Of a stretch of 64,000 bases of DNA, positions 33,337-44,300 are shown piece by piece. A program made the translations under genes and the position numbers. Within the stretch, counting starts at the first letter, position 1. The number at the start of each line of letters is the position of its first letter. Below the pieces are notes generated by a model. That model did not search any database, was not told the origin of the DNA, and saw nothing but the letters and a program-made list of their open reading frames with translations. Origin of the DNA: Ypsolopha sequella (lineage: Eukaryota > Arthropoda > Insecta > Lepidoptera > Ypsolophidae); assembly GCA_934047225.1 (NCBI GenBank), contig OW203985.1, positions 4,109,501-4,173,500 of the forward strand, given 5' to 3'.

Positions 33337-34184
33337 ATGTATACAGAAAACCCTAAATGATAAAATACATCATACGAGTAAAAATTATGTACAATGGCGT
33401 ACTTATCTCAATAATGGGATTTTTTCCAGCAAACCAAGGGTGATCGGGATATTTAATACAAATAAGATATTAATATTGTGCAAGATAAATAATGAATATA
33501 ATGTAATTAATGAATGTCTGATAAAGTATTAAAACTAGATAAAACTATAAAATACTTAAAACTTAAACAAACTAAACGCCTAAAAAATAAATATATTACA
33601 AACTAAACTAACAAACAAAATACAAATGCGAATTAATTTAAAACAAATAAAAGACATTATTTAAGTCATCGCTATCGCCGGGCAGGGTACCCAGGACACT
33701 GGCGGCGTTACCTCGCGGGCGAAGTTTGTTAATTATATTTTGTTAATTTTTGTCATGGTGTCATGTAAGAATACTTGTGCAACTTATACTCACGAAAAAT
33801 TGTACATATTCCTAGGGAAGGCCACGTGATCATCAAACTGGAAAACAGGTCCAGTTTGGTGCTTTTATTTTTTTATTCTTTGCACGCATTACTTAAAGCA
33901 AGCACACTTTTACCGACATTAGGTCAAATTTGTACTAAAAATTATTGTTGCCAAAAATATTGGCAAAGCCTCTGGCAAATGCTAGTAAGTACAACAAATT
34001 TGGAAATTTAAAAAGCCTAACAAAAGAAGGAAATGAAATAAACGATTCCTTTGAGGGTGCGTAACGCAATTTTTCACAATTTGCTTTGGTAGACCGATAG
34101 CGAGGCTAGTTCCATAATCGTTCTTTATTTTTTTGATATTATACTACCTGGGCAATTTTCATGGGTAATAAAATTCACTGGTAA
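33337..34184. other. Non-coding DNA with a small GC-rich patch
   Basis: The patch at 33668-33722 (gccgggcagggtacccag, then ggcggcgttacctcgcgg) contrasts with the AT-rich flanks and may be a transposon scrap. The stretch at 33535-33660 shares aaacttaaacaaactaaa with 27400. No gene is seen. Confidence 0.45.
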
Positions 34185-34240
34185 ATTAAAAACCGGTTAA
34201 GTACGATTAGGACTTGAGGGTTCCGTACTTTTTTCCATTA
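34185..34240 (+). repeat. gtgcgagtc interspersed repeat, short diverged copy
   Basis: aaaaccggttaagtacgatt then gagggttccgtacttt. Confidence 0.5.
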
Positions 34241-34904
34241 GTTACGTAAAAAACAATGATTTCAAAAGTAAAGATAAGCCCTTACCGTACTATGACAGCA
34301 TCAAAATGTTTTCACCTTTAAACGGGTGACGCTCACACGTTTGGAATCAGTGCTAATCTAAACACAGTGATAGTTGGACGCCTTAAGTGCACTTAGAGTT
34401 AAACATTTTAACAACTTTAGTAGTTTGATCAGTTTGCTGACCGTAGGGTGACAGATTGCGCACTCATAAGTGTGCGCGCGTCGGCATTATGTTAACGCAC
34501 GCGTTCAAAAACAATGCAATAGATTTCAGGTGCTCATCTAAACTTTTGAAATCTTTGGTAAAAAATAAATAAATTACAAAATTAAGTTGTTCAAGTACAC
34601 AGAAATATATCGCCTGCTCGGACTACGGCCAAATAATATGTATATCTGAGGATTAAAAAGATTTCTCACAGTATTGGAAATTAATGACTTTTGGATTTAT
34701 TTCTTCAGTTGTGCTGAAAAACCTCCCTTTGTGCAAAATTTTAAGTACGTAGTTAACCGGAAAGTAACTTATAGGTTTTGATGATCAGTCAGTGAGTAGG
34801 ATTTTAGGTATAAAGATACGCTTTTAAGAGGTCATATATTGAACTCAGAGGAGAAAATGGCTGTCTGCTCTATGATTGAACTGAACAAGTTTAACAAAGA
34901 AATA
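34241..34904. other. Non-coding DNA
   Basis: No gene. A gtgcgcgcgtcggcattatg stretch near 34470-34510 is locally CpG-rich. Confidence 0.5.
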
Positions 34905-35065
34905 TCCATCTATTCATCAGCCTAGTTCGTCCACTGCTGGATATAATCCTTTGCAGGACTTTGACACTCCCGGCGGTCATCCTTGAAGAATTACCCATAC
35001 TCACACACTCACACACGCTGGGCAGGCGGGTTTGTGAGCCCAGTGCTGGAACCCTCGCACACAGG
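34905..35065 (-). mobile_element. LINE fragment (inverted)
   Basis: catctattcatcagcctag then gtccactgctggatata is, inverted, the tail and last bases of the same LINE 3' end as 28740. The following tgggcaggcgggtttgtg / gcccagtgctgg part resembles its upstream region. Confidence 0.5.
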
Positions 35066-35594
35066 AATTTAAAAAAGTTGAACTAACCCAAAACAAATTC
35101 ACCGTAAATTAATGAACAAAATATATGGATAGGTGATTTTTATTTTCGTTTACTCTTATCAAAGCAATTTATCGTTCATTCATTTACTTCATGTGAAGAG
35201 AGGCAAATTGACACTGACCAGACTATAAAAAAAGAAGCTTATTTTAACCCCGACATTTTCATCACATTTTTTGACACTCATCAATGGTTACTAAAACTAA
35301 GGCCAACTCCACAGATAAGTTTCTAAAATAGAAATGTCTAGATTTGAGAAGTACCCGAAGGTCAAGCTGAATTGCGGTCTCACAGACCATTCACCAAAAG
35401 GTCCCCGACTAAAGGGTTCCGTCAATTCAGTCGTATTCCGATCACGTAGCACCGCTGTACTCATAACGAGTCATCTTAATCCGAGGAGTTTACTGACTGC
35501 TCTGTTAAAGGCGGCCTTTTTCGAAATCATCTTATCGCTATTTACACTGTTACACTAATCTACATCTACACTATCCACACTTATCTACACTTTT
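35066..35594. other. Non-coding DNA
   Basis: The open frame at 35334-35558 has no recognisable domain. No repeat is assigned. Confidence 0.45.
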
Positions 35595-35715
35595 TCGCTA
35601 ATAAAGGTAATAAAAAGGAAAAGTTTGGTGGTTTCTTAGTTTGTGAGGGCTAATCTCTAAAACTACTAAACCGATTTCGTTGAAATTAAGCATATAAAGA
35701 GATAAACCTTAGAAT
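35595..35715 (+). repeat. Fragment of a Helitron-associated-type repeat
   Basis: tttggtggtttcttagtttg, then ctctaaaactactaaacc and gatttcgttgaaatt. These blocks are familiar from the same superfamily of repeats as 1590-1762. Confidence 0.45.
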
Positions 35716-35877
35716 ATTCTAAGAGGTCAAAAAACACTGTTATACAAACTATGTCAGAAATAAATTTCTACATATGTTTGAACACTTGGCGATTTATCCA
35801 TCGCAAGGAGATTTAATTAACATTATATCATTGCAGTATAGAAACGCAGAAATAAAAGTAAATCTGGATGTGAGGAG

Positions 35878-35902
35878 CTCTGAACCGGGAATCGAACCCG
35901 GG
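35878..35902 (-). repeat. tRNA-like T-arm / B box (SINE scrap)
   Basis: On the minus strand cccgggttcgattcccgg forms a perfect five-pair T-arm with a seven-base loop and a B box. The seven bases after it (ttcagag) find no acceptor partner upstream, and no A box is seen, so a tRNA gene is not called. Confidence 0.35.
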
Positions 35903-36059
35903 AACATGTTATACATGTTGTAGGTACACGATGGGCAGATACATTTATTCCCGAAAAAATGCTTCCAAAAATTTTAAATGTTCTGATATCAGTTGTGAAA
36001 TATCTCATAATGTCATTTTGATATTATGTGTCACCTGTCTCTTACCTTACGAGTTTCTG

Positions 36060-36700
36060 AGTCTGACCTTTCTCATTTTTGGCTTCTGTCACTTTTGACA
36101 TCACTCGCTTTTGACATCTGTCACTTTTGACATCTTTAACTTAAGGGGTTGCACAACGCTAAAATTCAGTCCTGCTCTAACGTTTTTGTTTTCTAACTAG
36201 CTATCCTGTTCTAATAAGATGCCGAGCACGCAAAACTTCAGTTATTTTGAAACCGCGGCTACATTAAGACGTTAACTATAATTTCTTTATGTAATAAAGG
36301 TGTTTTTTTTTGTACGTATTTTGTATGTGTTGGTTTCGTTTAAATCTGTTTTGAAATATGGAAACTGAATCGCTTTCTTCGTGATTTTCATGCTTTTTTT
36401 AAAGTATTATAAATAAAAGAAAATTGAAAGTATGTTTATTTATAAAGTGTTATTAATAATTGTCTTACGTCAAAAAACACGCCATATTTTTTTTAAATTC
36501 TTACCATCTACTTTGACGGAACTGAATCCAATGCAAAACTGATGCTTTGAACTGTGGAGCCCGTTAATACATTTCTTACATAATTATGTCACTTTTGACA
36601 TCTGTAACTTTGAAAACTGTAAATTTAACTGTCACTTTTGATGTCATCCTCTTATGATATCTGTCCTTTTTATTAAAACTGTCACTTTTAAAATATAAAA
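36060..36700. repeat. Recurring tgtcacttttgacatc motif
   Basis: Variants of gtcacttttgacatc occur in tandem at 36085-36140 and again, more diverged, at 36587-36690 (gtcacttttgacatctg, gtcacttttgatgtcatc, gtcacttttaaaat). About 450 bp of ordinary AT-rich DNA separate the clusters. Confidence 0.65.
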
Positions 36701-37029
36701 AGTCAGTCATGAAAACGATAACTGAACGGGCGTAGTCGCGGAAAAAAGCTTGTTGAGAATAATTCTAGGGGACTTTTTACGGACCGTTTATGAACGTTAG
36801 TTATTGCGCTAGAGGAATATCATAAATATGCCTACAAATAAATTGTACCTAACAAGGAAAACCACATCAAAATCTGTACAGTGTTTCTAGAGTATCAAGG
36901 TAACATACAGACGTTGTTAGTCTTTTATAATAACACTAGTGGACGCCCCGTTGGAATCGCTTAAATGGATGTCTATGTCATGCAAGAAACCTGTCAATGT
37001 TCCTGTGATAAATCAGTCAGTCAGTTAAG

Positions 37030-37288
37030 GTATTCTTCATACAAGGTGAAATTTAACTAACCGCCCGAATTTATACTATAAACTCAGTTAGTGATCAGGA
37101 ACAAGGTTCAGTGATTCTTTTATTTCAAAATCAAATAAAAAGTATATTCCCATACGAACTGGACTAATTCATATACAATTCCTAACTGCCAATAAACTGC
37201 CTTGCAGTTTGGCGGTGCATTTGAAATTGCTATTTCTGTAATGTTTTTTATCCTGAATAAAGTTTGAAATTGAAATTGAAATTAAAGT
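37030..37288 (+). mobile_element. LINE/SINE 3' end with (ttgaaa)n tail
   Basis: caaggtgaaatttaactaac, cgcccgaatttatac, through ttggcggtgcatttgaaat, to gaataaagtttgaaattg repeated. The AATAAA word followed by a short tandem tail indicates a non-LTR 3' terminus. The cgcccgaa block is shared with 6652 and, inverted, with 37330-37400. Confidence 0.65.
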
Positions 37289-37329
37289 ATAGACAAATAT
37301 TTTTTTTTTTAAATTTCCCCTTTACATTG

Positions 37330-37400
37330 TTCCTGATCAATGATTACTAACCGAGTCTCGAGAATGGATACAGGCGGTTGATTAATTTATTTTCACCTTA
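37330..37400 (-). repeat. Inverted partner of 37040-37110
   Basis: cctgatcaatgattactaac, gagtctcgagaatgg, ggcggttgattaattta is an inverted, diverged copy of the start of the preceding unit. Confidence 0.55.
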
Positions 37401-37404
37401 TGCA

Positions 37405-37615
37405 AGGTGACTTTTTGATCGTCGTCCAAATTCATACTGGAGACTTGGTAAGTCATCAGCGTCATGAATAGATAACAATTTTTGTAAAATTCGTATAATG
37501 AAATTTCGACTTCCCATAGTCCTGAGTGAATCACTATGGAAAGTCGAAATTTCATTTTACGTTTTTACAAAAATCGTTATTGATTTATGATGCTGATACA
37601 AGGTGAATTTGAGAA
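37405..37615. mobile_element. TIR foldback, caaggtga family, copy 2
   Basis: The left side (gcaaggtgactttttg, aattcatactggagacttgg) is shared with 29728 and 40112. The inner arms aatgaaatttcgacttccc / gaaagtcgaaatttcattt fold back, and the right side returns through caaaaatcgttattg to acaaggtgaa. Confidence 0.65.
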
Positions 37616-37860
37616 CATCGTCTAACCTCTTTTCTAAATTTATTATGATTATTTTTTTATATATTTTATGATAAGTTTGGGCAATAATTGCAAATGACAG
37701 CCTAAACATTTTTCGAAAGTGTACCTACTTATGCTGTAAAGTCTATAATTATGTATATATCTACGCTAATATTGCCCAAACTTATCATGAAATATATAAA
37801 ACATTTATCATAATAGTAAATTTAGAAAAGAGGTTGGCCTTATAAATGTTTCTCAGTATT
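37616..37860. mobile_element. Foldback element
   Basis: aacctcttttctaaattta, then tttatgataagtttgggcaa on the left, is mirrored by ttgcccaaacttatcatg and taaatttagaaaagaggtt on the right. The arms are about 75 bp. It abuts the previous element, and the right edge (ggccttataaatg) recalls the caaggtga family. Confidence 0.75.
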
Positions 37861-38168
37861 TCAGCCAGAAACATGACTTGCATAACCTACTTACATACAT
37901 AATATCACATGCAGACCCGAATAGCCTCCCCTTCAGCAAATTGCTTCTGCTGTCGGAGCAAAACAAACAAATAAATAAATTTTGACATCTACTACATAAA
38001 GTAAAATATATTTTTCTTTTCAACACATATAATTTGGATGAGTCTAGTCTGTTTTTGTATTCACAGTAGCTTTTAATTGGAAATTCTATATCAATACCAC
38101 GTCCCCCCGAACATAATGACGATTTATTATTTTTTGAACCTTCAATTGTTCATTACCTATTTGTTTAT
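37861..38168. other. Non-coding DNA
   Basis: Nothing recognised. Confidence 0.5.
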
Positions 38169-38391
38169 AAATTATTATGACATACGGCTTGAAAACTCAC
38201 GTGTCATTGTTGTTAACAATATGACCGATCGGCGGCTGCCAGTGTCCGTTTGACAACGACGGTGAACGCCTCGTCGTCGTCCTAATAACGACACTCGCCT
38301 TGATAATGCCGAAATTGTATCGGTGAAACTGTTGGCATATAGTCAACAACAATCACACGTGAGTGTTCCAGCCGTATGTAATAATAATTTA
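38169..38391. mobile_element. 223-bp TIR element
   Basis: aaattattatgacatacggc, then actcacgtgtcattgttgtt, is mirrored by aacaacaatcacacgtgagt and gccgtatgtaataataattt. The 38225-38330 interior is GC-rich and CpG-rich compared with the arms. Confidence 0.8.
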
Positions 38392-38414
38392 ATATGTCAG
38401 CTCACGCGAGTTAT

Positions 38415-38450
38415 AACATATAAACAAATAATGATATTATTTGTTTATAA
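38415..38450. repeat. Short perfect palindrome
   Basis: ataaacaaataatgat followed by attatttgtttat is a perfect inverted repeat directly right of the previous element. Confidence 0.8.
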
Positions 38451-38734
38451 CTTCAAATATAATATAAACTCTAACCACTAAGTATAACCTCCATCACCAT
38501 CCCTACCATATTTCTCTGACACGATTGCGATACTGAAGTGCGTATGTGACAGTCACCATGCAGGCGAAATTTGATATAACATTTTTATTTATTTATTTAT
38601 TACCAGCTAATTATCAAAAAATAAGGTAGTTTCTACTTACTCTAGCACTATGAAATTAAGCACGGAAGGATTGCTTAAATGAATGAAAAAAATTTAAGGT
38701 AGGCAATGTTAAAAGTATCCGGAAAAGAAGAGCT

Positions 38735-38850
38735 TGTATGACTAGATTGATGGATGTGGAAGATGCGAATGAGGTGTGTCAGAACCGTAGCAGATCGAAA
38801 ACTGTAGTCCCTGCCTTCCCCTTTGGGAGACACTCGTGAATGTATGTTTG
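38735..38850 (+). pseudogene. LINE ORF2 C-terminal fragment
   Basis: The plus strand reads RACMTRLMDVEDANEVCQ, NRSRSKTVVPAFPFGRHS and a TGA, the same protein end as 12735-12925 with several substitutions. It is 5'-truncated and of no independent function. Confidence 0.65.
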
Positions 38851-39004
38851 TAAATGTCAGCATGATTAGCACCAAATAGCACAGCATGGATTAGTTTTTT
38901 TTTCTTTTGAATTAAAGTTTGCTAAAACCGTTGGTTTTTTGTTTCCAACTGGAAACAAAAATAATATTTCTGCATCCGAATTATATTTTTTGTGGAGAAA
39001 AAAT

Positions 39005-39130
39005 ATTTGAAAAAACTGGCCAAGTGCGAGTCAGACTGTGGACGATTAATTTAATTTTGTTATTTTTAATGATGAATTTCTCAACCGCTTTATTTTTCCT
39101 ATAATCTTTACGTAAACACATATAACCATG
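39005..39130 (+). repeat. gtgcgagtc interspersed repeat, internally deleted
   Basis: aactggccaagtgcgagtca then jumps to gtggacgattaatttaa, losing the ggttccgta block, and continues ctcaaccgctttatttttcc. Confidence 0.7.
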
Positions 39131-40111
39131 ATTTGTTTCCTATTTTTAAGTGATCAGTGAACACTATTTGCATTATTTGAAGAGTTAGAAGAATTTGTCA
39201 GGCTGCAATACACCATTTTTACAATATGTTTGTTCTAACGCGTTCGGTTGAGAAATGAGAGGCCCGCGTGTTATGTCTTGACGTATTGATCAAAGTGGTG
39301 CGTCGCAGTGACGGCTTTCATGGCATTTCTATTCCTTATTAAAATGTTCTTTGGTCCCATACCAAGGACCGCCCATTTTTAAAAGGAATGAGCGTCATGC
39401 CACCGAGCCGCTTGCCGACGTCACGTATCAGAGGAAGTCTCAGATAACGCGACGAAATCCTTCAACCATAATCAACCATCTATCGGTTTAAAACGTAAAT
39501 TTTCTTTCAACTTGAAAATGCTCGTATGTATATAATTGCGATGTTAATGTAATGAAATAGGGAACTTCTGTTCCAAAAATTCTAAAATTAAAAAAAAAAG
39601 GTACTGGTAGTATTAAATTAAATTTTGGCGACATCTGTTTGTACGACCTCGAAACGTTACCCTGATTTTAAATTAGCATGAATGAATTTGAATATTCCAA
39701 TCTTTTCTGAGAAGCATTATACATAGAGACAATCATGGAAATTAGAACCGGAACTTCCCTCGATTGTACAGACTTTTGATCAAATGATTATGAAAATATC
39801 TCAAGATTCCTTTAAATGAATGAGAATAAATACATAGGTACTTTCAAAATGAAAATGCCTTTCATCTTATATGTAGTTCACATGGATGCTTTCTATGAGA
39901 CGTGGTTATAGTCAAGCGTTGTTGTAAATACAAAAATCCTCTAAACGAGACTTCTTTCACCAGAACGAAAAAAATAAAGTTTTCTAACATTTCGTTTAAT
40001 AAGAAAGTTGCGTGTTCGAAAGTTGAAAAAAGAAATCATTAATATTTATTTGACAAAATCTCGATACATACAGACCTGACAAATTCTCTACGTTTCAAAA
40101 AAACATTTGGC
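39131..40111. other. Non-coding DNA
   Basis: No gene. 39290-39440 is somewhat more GC-rich without a recognisable frame. Confidence 0.5.
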
Positions 40112-40280
40112 CTATACAAGGTGAATTTTTCATCATTGTCCAAATTCTTACTGGAGGTTTGGTAAGTGATCAGTATCATGGATCAATTACAATACTCGGG
40201 GCTACGAGTCAATTACTATTGGAAAGGAAAATTTCATTTCACGAATTTCACAAAAATTGTTACATATACAAAGATGATTA
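40112..40280 (+). mobile_element. caaggtga family, copy 3
   Basis: acaaggtgaatttttcatc, ccaaattcttactggagg, ttggtaagtgatcagtatc. It shares its left end with 29728 and 37405; the right end is not mirrored, so it is truncated. Confidence 0.6.
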
Positions 40281-40388
40281 CAGCTGTATTCAGCCTTTTA
40301 TTTATAGTTGAAGACATTAAATATCAACAATAAAAGTTATCAACAATAAAAACAATACCAATAATAGAACTTAATATTTTACGAAATA

Positions 40389-40418
40389 TTTCGGCTTCTT
40401 CAATGAGGCCGTCATTAG
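40389..40418 (-). ncRNA. Hammerhead-like remnant
   Basis: The minus strand reads CTAATGAC, GGC, a loop, GCC, GAAAT. The box differs from CTGATGA at one base and no stem I partner is seen. Considered a decayed relative of 45214-45260. Confidence 0.3.
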
Positions 40419-40454
40419 CCGAAAGATTGACAAAATATAGTAAATATAATACAA

Positions 40455-40715
40455 CGTGTAACGGAAAGGTGTAACCATATTTAAAGAGTTTATTCATTCA
40501 ATGGTATAGAACAACTTTTGCTATGGAACAAAATCTGTATCTCGAAAAAAAAAATTACTGTTTCATAGAAAAATGCAATGCCGCTCGACCGAAATATAAG
40601 GAAGGGCAGATTTTTTTTTTTGAGATTTTAGAGTTCGCTCCATAATAAAAGTTGTTCTACACCATTGACTGAATAAGCTCTTCAAATATGGTAACACTAT
40701 TCTGTTATACATTGT
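40455..40715. mobile_element. 260-bp foldback
   Basis: gtgtaaccatatttaaagag, then ttcattcaatggtatagaac and aacttttgctatgga, is mirrored at 40625-40710 (tccataataaaagttgttc, accattgactgaataagc). The arms are about 85 bp. A scrap of the same family (ctccatagtaaaagttgttc) lies at 28838. Confidence 0.75.
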
Positions 40716-41214
40716 ATATGGATACAGAAAATGTATACTAGGAACTATTTACAGAAAATAAAATAAAAAAGAAGTAAAATCAAAAATTAAAAACCTATTT
40801 TGGAAAGGAGTACTAAGTATATAATAGGAACAGATAGTGTCGTGTTGTTTTAACAGCACTTGACCCGCCAAACGGCGCCTGATGTTCTTACCTTCTAAAA
40901 TGCTTTAATTTTATTTAACTTCTTCTTTGATTTTTCCTATTCTATAGCCATCAACTTTTTTTGTTCTATATTTGTTATTTCTTCGTTATGTTCGTTTGTT
41001 TTGTTATATATATATATATATGTTAAAGCCAAAGTAATTAAATAGCGATTGTACATAATGGCTTGATATTATATAATATTCGCTAAACTGTGTAGATAAT
41101 GTAATAAATTAATTAATTTATCTAGAGATTATTCATAATAGCTAGTTGCAATTGGCTAAAGTAATGAATGCGATCCTACATCCTTTTTTTTTACTTATCA
41201 TATGAAATTTTTGA
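40716..41214. other. AT-rich non-coding DNA with (TA)n
   Basis: A TA run lies at about 41006-41022. No gene. Confidence 0.5.
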
Positions 41215-41540
41215 AAGTGGCGACTTGAAAATACAATTTTGAGTTGAGTTGAATAATTCTCAGGCGAACAATTTTATATTTTAGTAACAATTTAATTTTA
41301 AGTTACAAAACTTGGGACGTCGCCTTGCTCTGCTCCGCTTCGCTCGGCTCCTTATTTTGTATTGCATGTAAACCTAACACGCTCCTCCTCGCTTCGCTCG
41401 TCGTCGCACTTATTTTTTGCCTTTTGGTGAAATATTTTCGATTTAATACTTTATATTCGCCCACTCAGTATTTTTAGTCGCACGCTTTGGTATTTATTCC
41501 GAACACTTGAAGTCGCTAAATATACCTATATTTTTATTCG
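41215..41540 (+). repeat. Repeat with cgcttcgctcgg core; empty-site reference
   Basis: ggcgacttgaaaatacaatt, tgagttgagttgaataattc, aggcgaacaattttatatt, then gctccgcttcgctcggc and cgcttcgctcgtcgtcg. The same repeat is present inverted at 58928-59310, where a TTAAGGCG element interrupts it at the point corresponding to TTAA 41298-41301 here. Confidence 0.75.
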
Positions 41541-42481
41541 CCTGTATTATGTTTTATTAATTTATCCACGTCTTACTAGATATTATGTATAATAGCTAGA
41601 TCATTTGATTAATTATGCTCCAATAATCACTTTGTCTAAATTAGTTAGACCATATATAATGGCTGGATAGTGTAGCACTGCAATATTTGTAATACTTCTT
41701 GATCCTTATTTTTCGATAACCTCTTTTGGTTTTGCTGGCACTCGAAGCCAAATGTAACTTTTTAAATCTAAATTCAAAATTTTCTCTTTTCGTAAAACTA
41801 AAACAAAAGAATAACTTCTTGGGAGAATTTTCCAAAGAAGCATCCTTGCAGATAAGAAAATAATAAATATCTGATTTAATTATTATTACCATATTGTTAC
41901 TGGCAAAACATTGTAACTGCTGAAATAGAAAGGCTGCCTAACTGCAGGTATGTAAATATAATAATTCAATGTGAAACTCTGTCCAAGTCATGTCTGGCTC
42001 ACTAAGACTGAACTGGTATATCGATTATTGAGGGAGCCAGATGCGCCTTGGACAGTTCTTCAGTTACTGTCCTTGTTCCAGCCTTTCCTTTTTGGACTAC
42101 TATCTTCCTACTCTCCTCTCCTATCCTGTTCTACCTTCGACCACTATCTTCGACAATTGACGGAAGTATCTGGACGCTGTGCCACTCAAGCTTGATAGCC
42201 GCCTGCGCTCACCTAGGACTAAATCGAGGCCAGTGCTGTCTTTTTGTAAATACTTTTATAAACCTGATCTTTTCCTCCTTCTTTATTGTAAATATATCTA
42301 TTGAACTACGATCCACCTTTTAATCTGCTCCCGCTAGCTAGCCCGGTGGCAATAGTATAAATAATATTTGGCTGTAACATATATATTTACTACCTATTGT
42401 CAATCATTTGGTATTACGGTACAGAAATCGGAATGTGAGAAGCTATGAACCGCTCGCTTACCATTATGCATGACAGGCCAT
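41541..42481. other. Non-coding DNA with unassigned open frames
   Basis: The overlapping plus-strand frames at 41971-42323 fall in a less AT-rich piece (42000-42240). I recognise no domain and no splice structure. Confidence 0.45.
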
Positions 42482-42735
42482 TGCTCTGCTACTTGTATAG
42501 TGCTTCCAAGCATTTAATTTCTCGATAACAGATTGATTAGTGATACCATAACAGCCACTATTTCAATGTCCACTAGGATTATAATTCGAGTGACGACAGT
42601 TACCAACATGCAGAAATCGTTAATAGAAAATAATCCTAGTTGGTATTGACATAGAGGCTATTTCAATCGATCTATCATTGAGAAAATAAATGCTTGGAAG
42701 CATTATAACTGAGCTAGGCCTCGTAGCATAGTGTT
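42482..42735. mobile_element. Foldback element
   Basis: tgcttccaagcatttaattt, ctcgataacagattgatt and ccactaggattat on the left are mirrored by ataatcctagttgg, tcgatctatcattgag and aaatgcttggaagcatt on the right, with several mismatches in the arms. Confidence 0.7.
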
Positions 42736-42737
42736 TT

Positions 42738-42875
42738 TTCGCGCGTGACGCGTCTTAGTTAAATTGCAAGTGACAGAAGCGTGAGATACTGTTTAATCGC
42801 AAACATCGTGTCAGACTCCTCACACTTGTAATTCAACTAAATCGCGTCGCGTGCGATTAAACACGGGTATTACGG
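42738..42875. repeat. Imperfect inverted repeat
   Basis: cgcgcgtgacgcgtcttagt, taaattgcaagtgac is mirrored by cacttgtaattcaactaaat and cgcgtcgcgtgcg. It directly follows the previous foldback and may be part of it. Confidence 0.6.
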
Positions 42876-43061
42876 GTGCAGGTCTCAAAAAGACTAGTGA
42901 ACTTACTCATGTGACTTTCCACAGCGTAACTAATGATACATTACATGGTAGTTACTCACTTTACAGTGAGACTATACTTAATGGCGCCTACATGACGCTT
43001 GTATATCCAAAGTTAATTAAGTAAATAAATATTAAAGATTGACTTTTTTGTTCGTATATAT

Positions 43062-43172
43062 TTAGATAAAACAAGGTATAATAAAATTTTTGTGAGATAT
43101 ATTTCCATCAACATCAAGCCCGAATGAACCGTATCTTACTAAAACTTAATTTTACCTTGTTTTATCTAATTC
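43062..43172. mobile_element. Inverted repeat with a decayed hammerhead-like core
   Basis: Arms ttagataaaacaaggta / taccttgttttatctaa enclose ttttgtgagatatatttcc. That stretch is shared with 18296-18315 (tttttgtgagatatatttcg). The CTGATG box and stem II have been lost here. Confidence 0.5.
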
Positions 43173-43217
43173 TAATCATTTATAAAGACATTAAAGAACA
43201 AACGCAAAAAATACAAA

Positions 43218-43388
43218 TTTGTTCCAATAGAAAATTATTACAAATAAGATAATGAGTATGGAAACTCTTTCACTGTTAAGTCCATCAAACTGTGGAACTC
43301 CCTTCCTCACACTATCAGGGATAGCCCCTCAATTGGTGTATTCAAAAGGAAAATAAAAGAGCACTATCTTCGACAACCTATCCTGTAG
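43218..43388 (+). pseudogene. LINE reverse-transcriptase C-terminal fragment
   Basis: The plus strand reads FVPIENYYK, a stop, DNEYGNSFTVKSIKLWNSLP, HTIRDSPSIGVFKRKIK, EHYLRQPIL and TAG (43386-43388). The pattern NSFxVxxIKLWNSLPxxIR...FKxxLK is the standard extreme C-terminus of CR1/Jockey-type non-LTR retrotransposons. It is not the same family as 12735 or 51893. One internal stop and loss of everything upstream make it a dead fragment. The next 250 bp probably hold its 3' UTR, but no simple tail is obvious. Confidence 0.7.
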
Positions 43389-44180
43389 GTGTATGTACAT
43401 ATATAATTCATTGTGTATTTATTTACTGAATATGTATTGTTATATTTATTTATACTATGTAGGCATGTAAATTTTATGTAGTTTGTTATTATTTTTAATG
43501 AAATAGGTATCTACTATTAATTTAATCTTGTTTCTGTATAAGCATTATCGTGCACAATATGAATATCTTATTTATTTCAAATATCCTTATCGCCCTTGGT
43601 TTGCTGGAAGAAATCTCATTATTGATATAAGCACGCCGTTGTACATAACTTTTATTATATAATTTTGAATTAAGTTTTCTGTGTGCAATAAGAATAAACA
43701 TAAACATGAGAAATATTACAAATTACGCTGAACTACGTCAATATTCGTTCATGAAATTATTAGGGTTAGGTTTTTTTGGTCGATCGACTAAAGTTTAATG
43801 TGACTTTCCGTTTCTCAAACTAAACGTTTTATGTTTCTCCAGAAACCTTTGATCAAAACAAGAGCTTCAACTTTTTGGCAAAGATTTGTTATCTTTGACA
43901 TCGGATGCTTTTTGGAAAACTAGAAAATTCTAGCGTCAGGTTCTTGAAAACTCCAATTAAATGAAATACCCTTTCTGTCTGAGAGCTTCCCACTGGAAGT
44001 ATTCACTTTTTAATTAAAAGGGTTAGGATTACACACGACACATTTTGCAAGGCGCGTAACTCGACCTTCTCTTTGAATAAAATGAACTAGAAAAATGTGA
44101 AAGCTTGGCGAATGTGTTTGTGGCATTAGATTAATTCTTTTAAGCAAAAAACTACGCGCGAATTTTATTTATGTACATAC
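43389..44180. other. Non-coding DNA
   Basis: The first part is probably LINE 3' UTR. No gene is seen. Confidence 0.5.
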
Positions 44181-44184
44181 ATAT

Positions 44185-44300
44185 ACTCACGACTGTCTCC
44201 CAGAGGGATAGGCAGGGACTACAAATTTATATCTGTTGCGATCCTTACATACTTATTTCGTCTCTTCAACATCCATCAATCTAGTTACACGGAATCTTAT
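44185..44300 (-). pseudogene. LINE ORF2 C-terminal fragment
   Basis: The minus strand reads VTRLMDVEETK, a stop, VCKDRNRYKFVVPAYPSGRQ, S and a stop: the same protein end as 12735-12925. After its stop the tail is rich in gtatatgtatgtac. Confidence 0.6.

Noticed and set aside
35878..35902. tRNA gene suggested by a perfect T-arm and B box
   Set aside because: No acceptor-stem partner, A box or anticodon arm at the right spacing.
41971..42323. Two overlapping plus-strand open frames in a less AT-rich piece
   Set aside because: No recognisable domain, frames overlap each other, and no conserved motif supports either.
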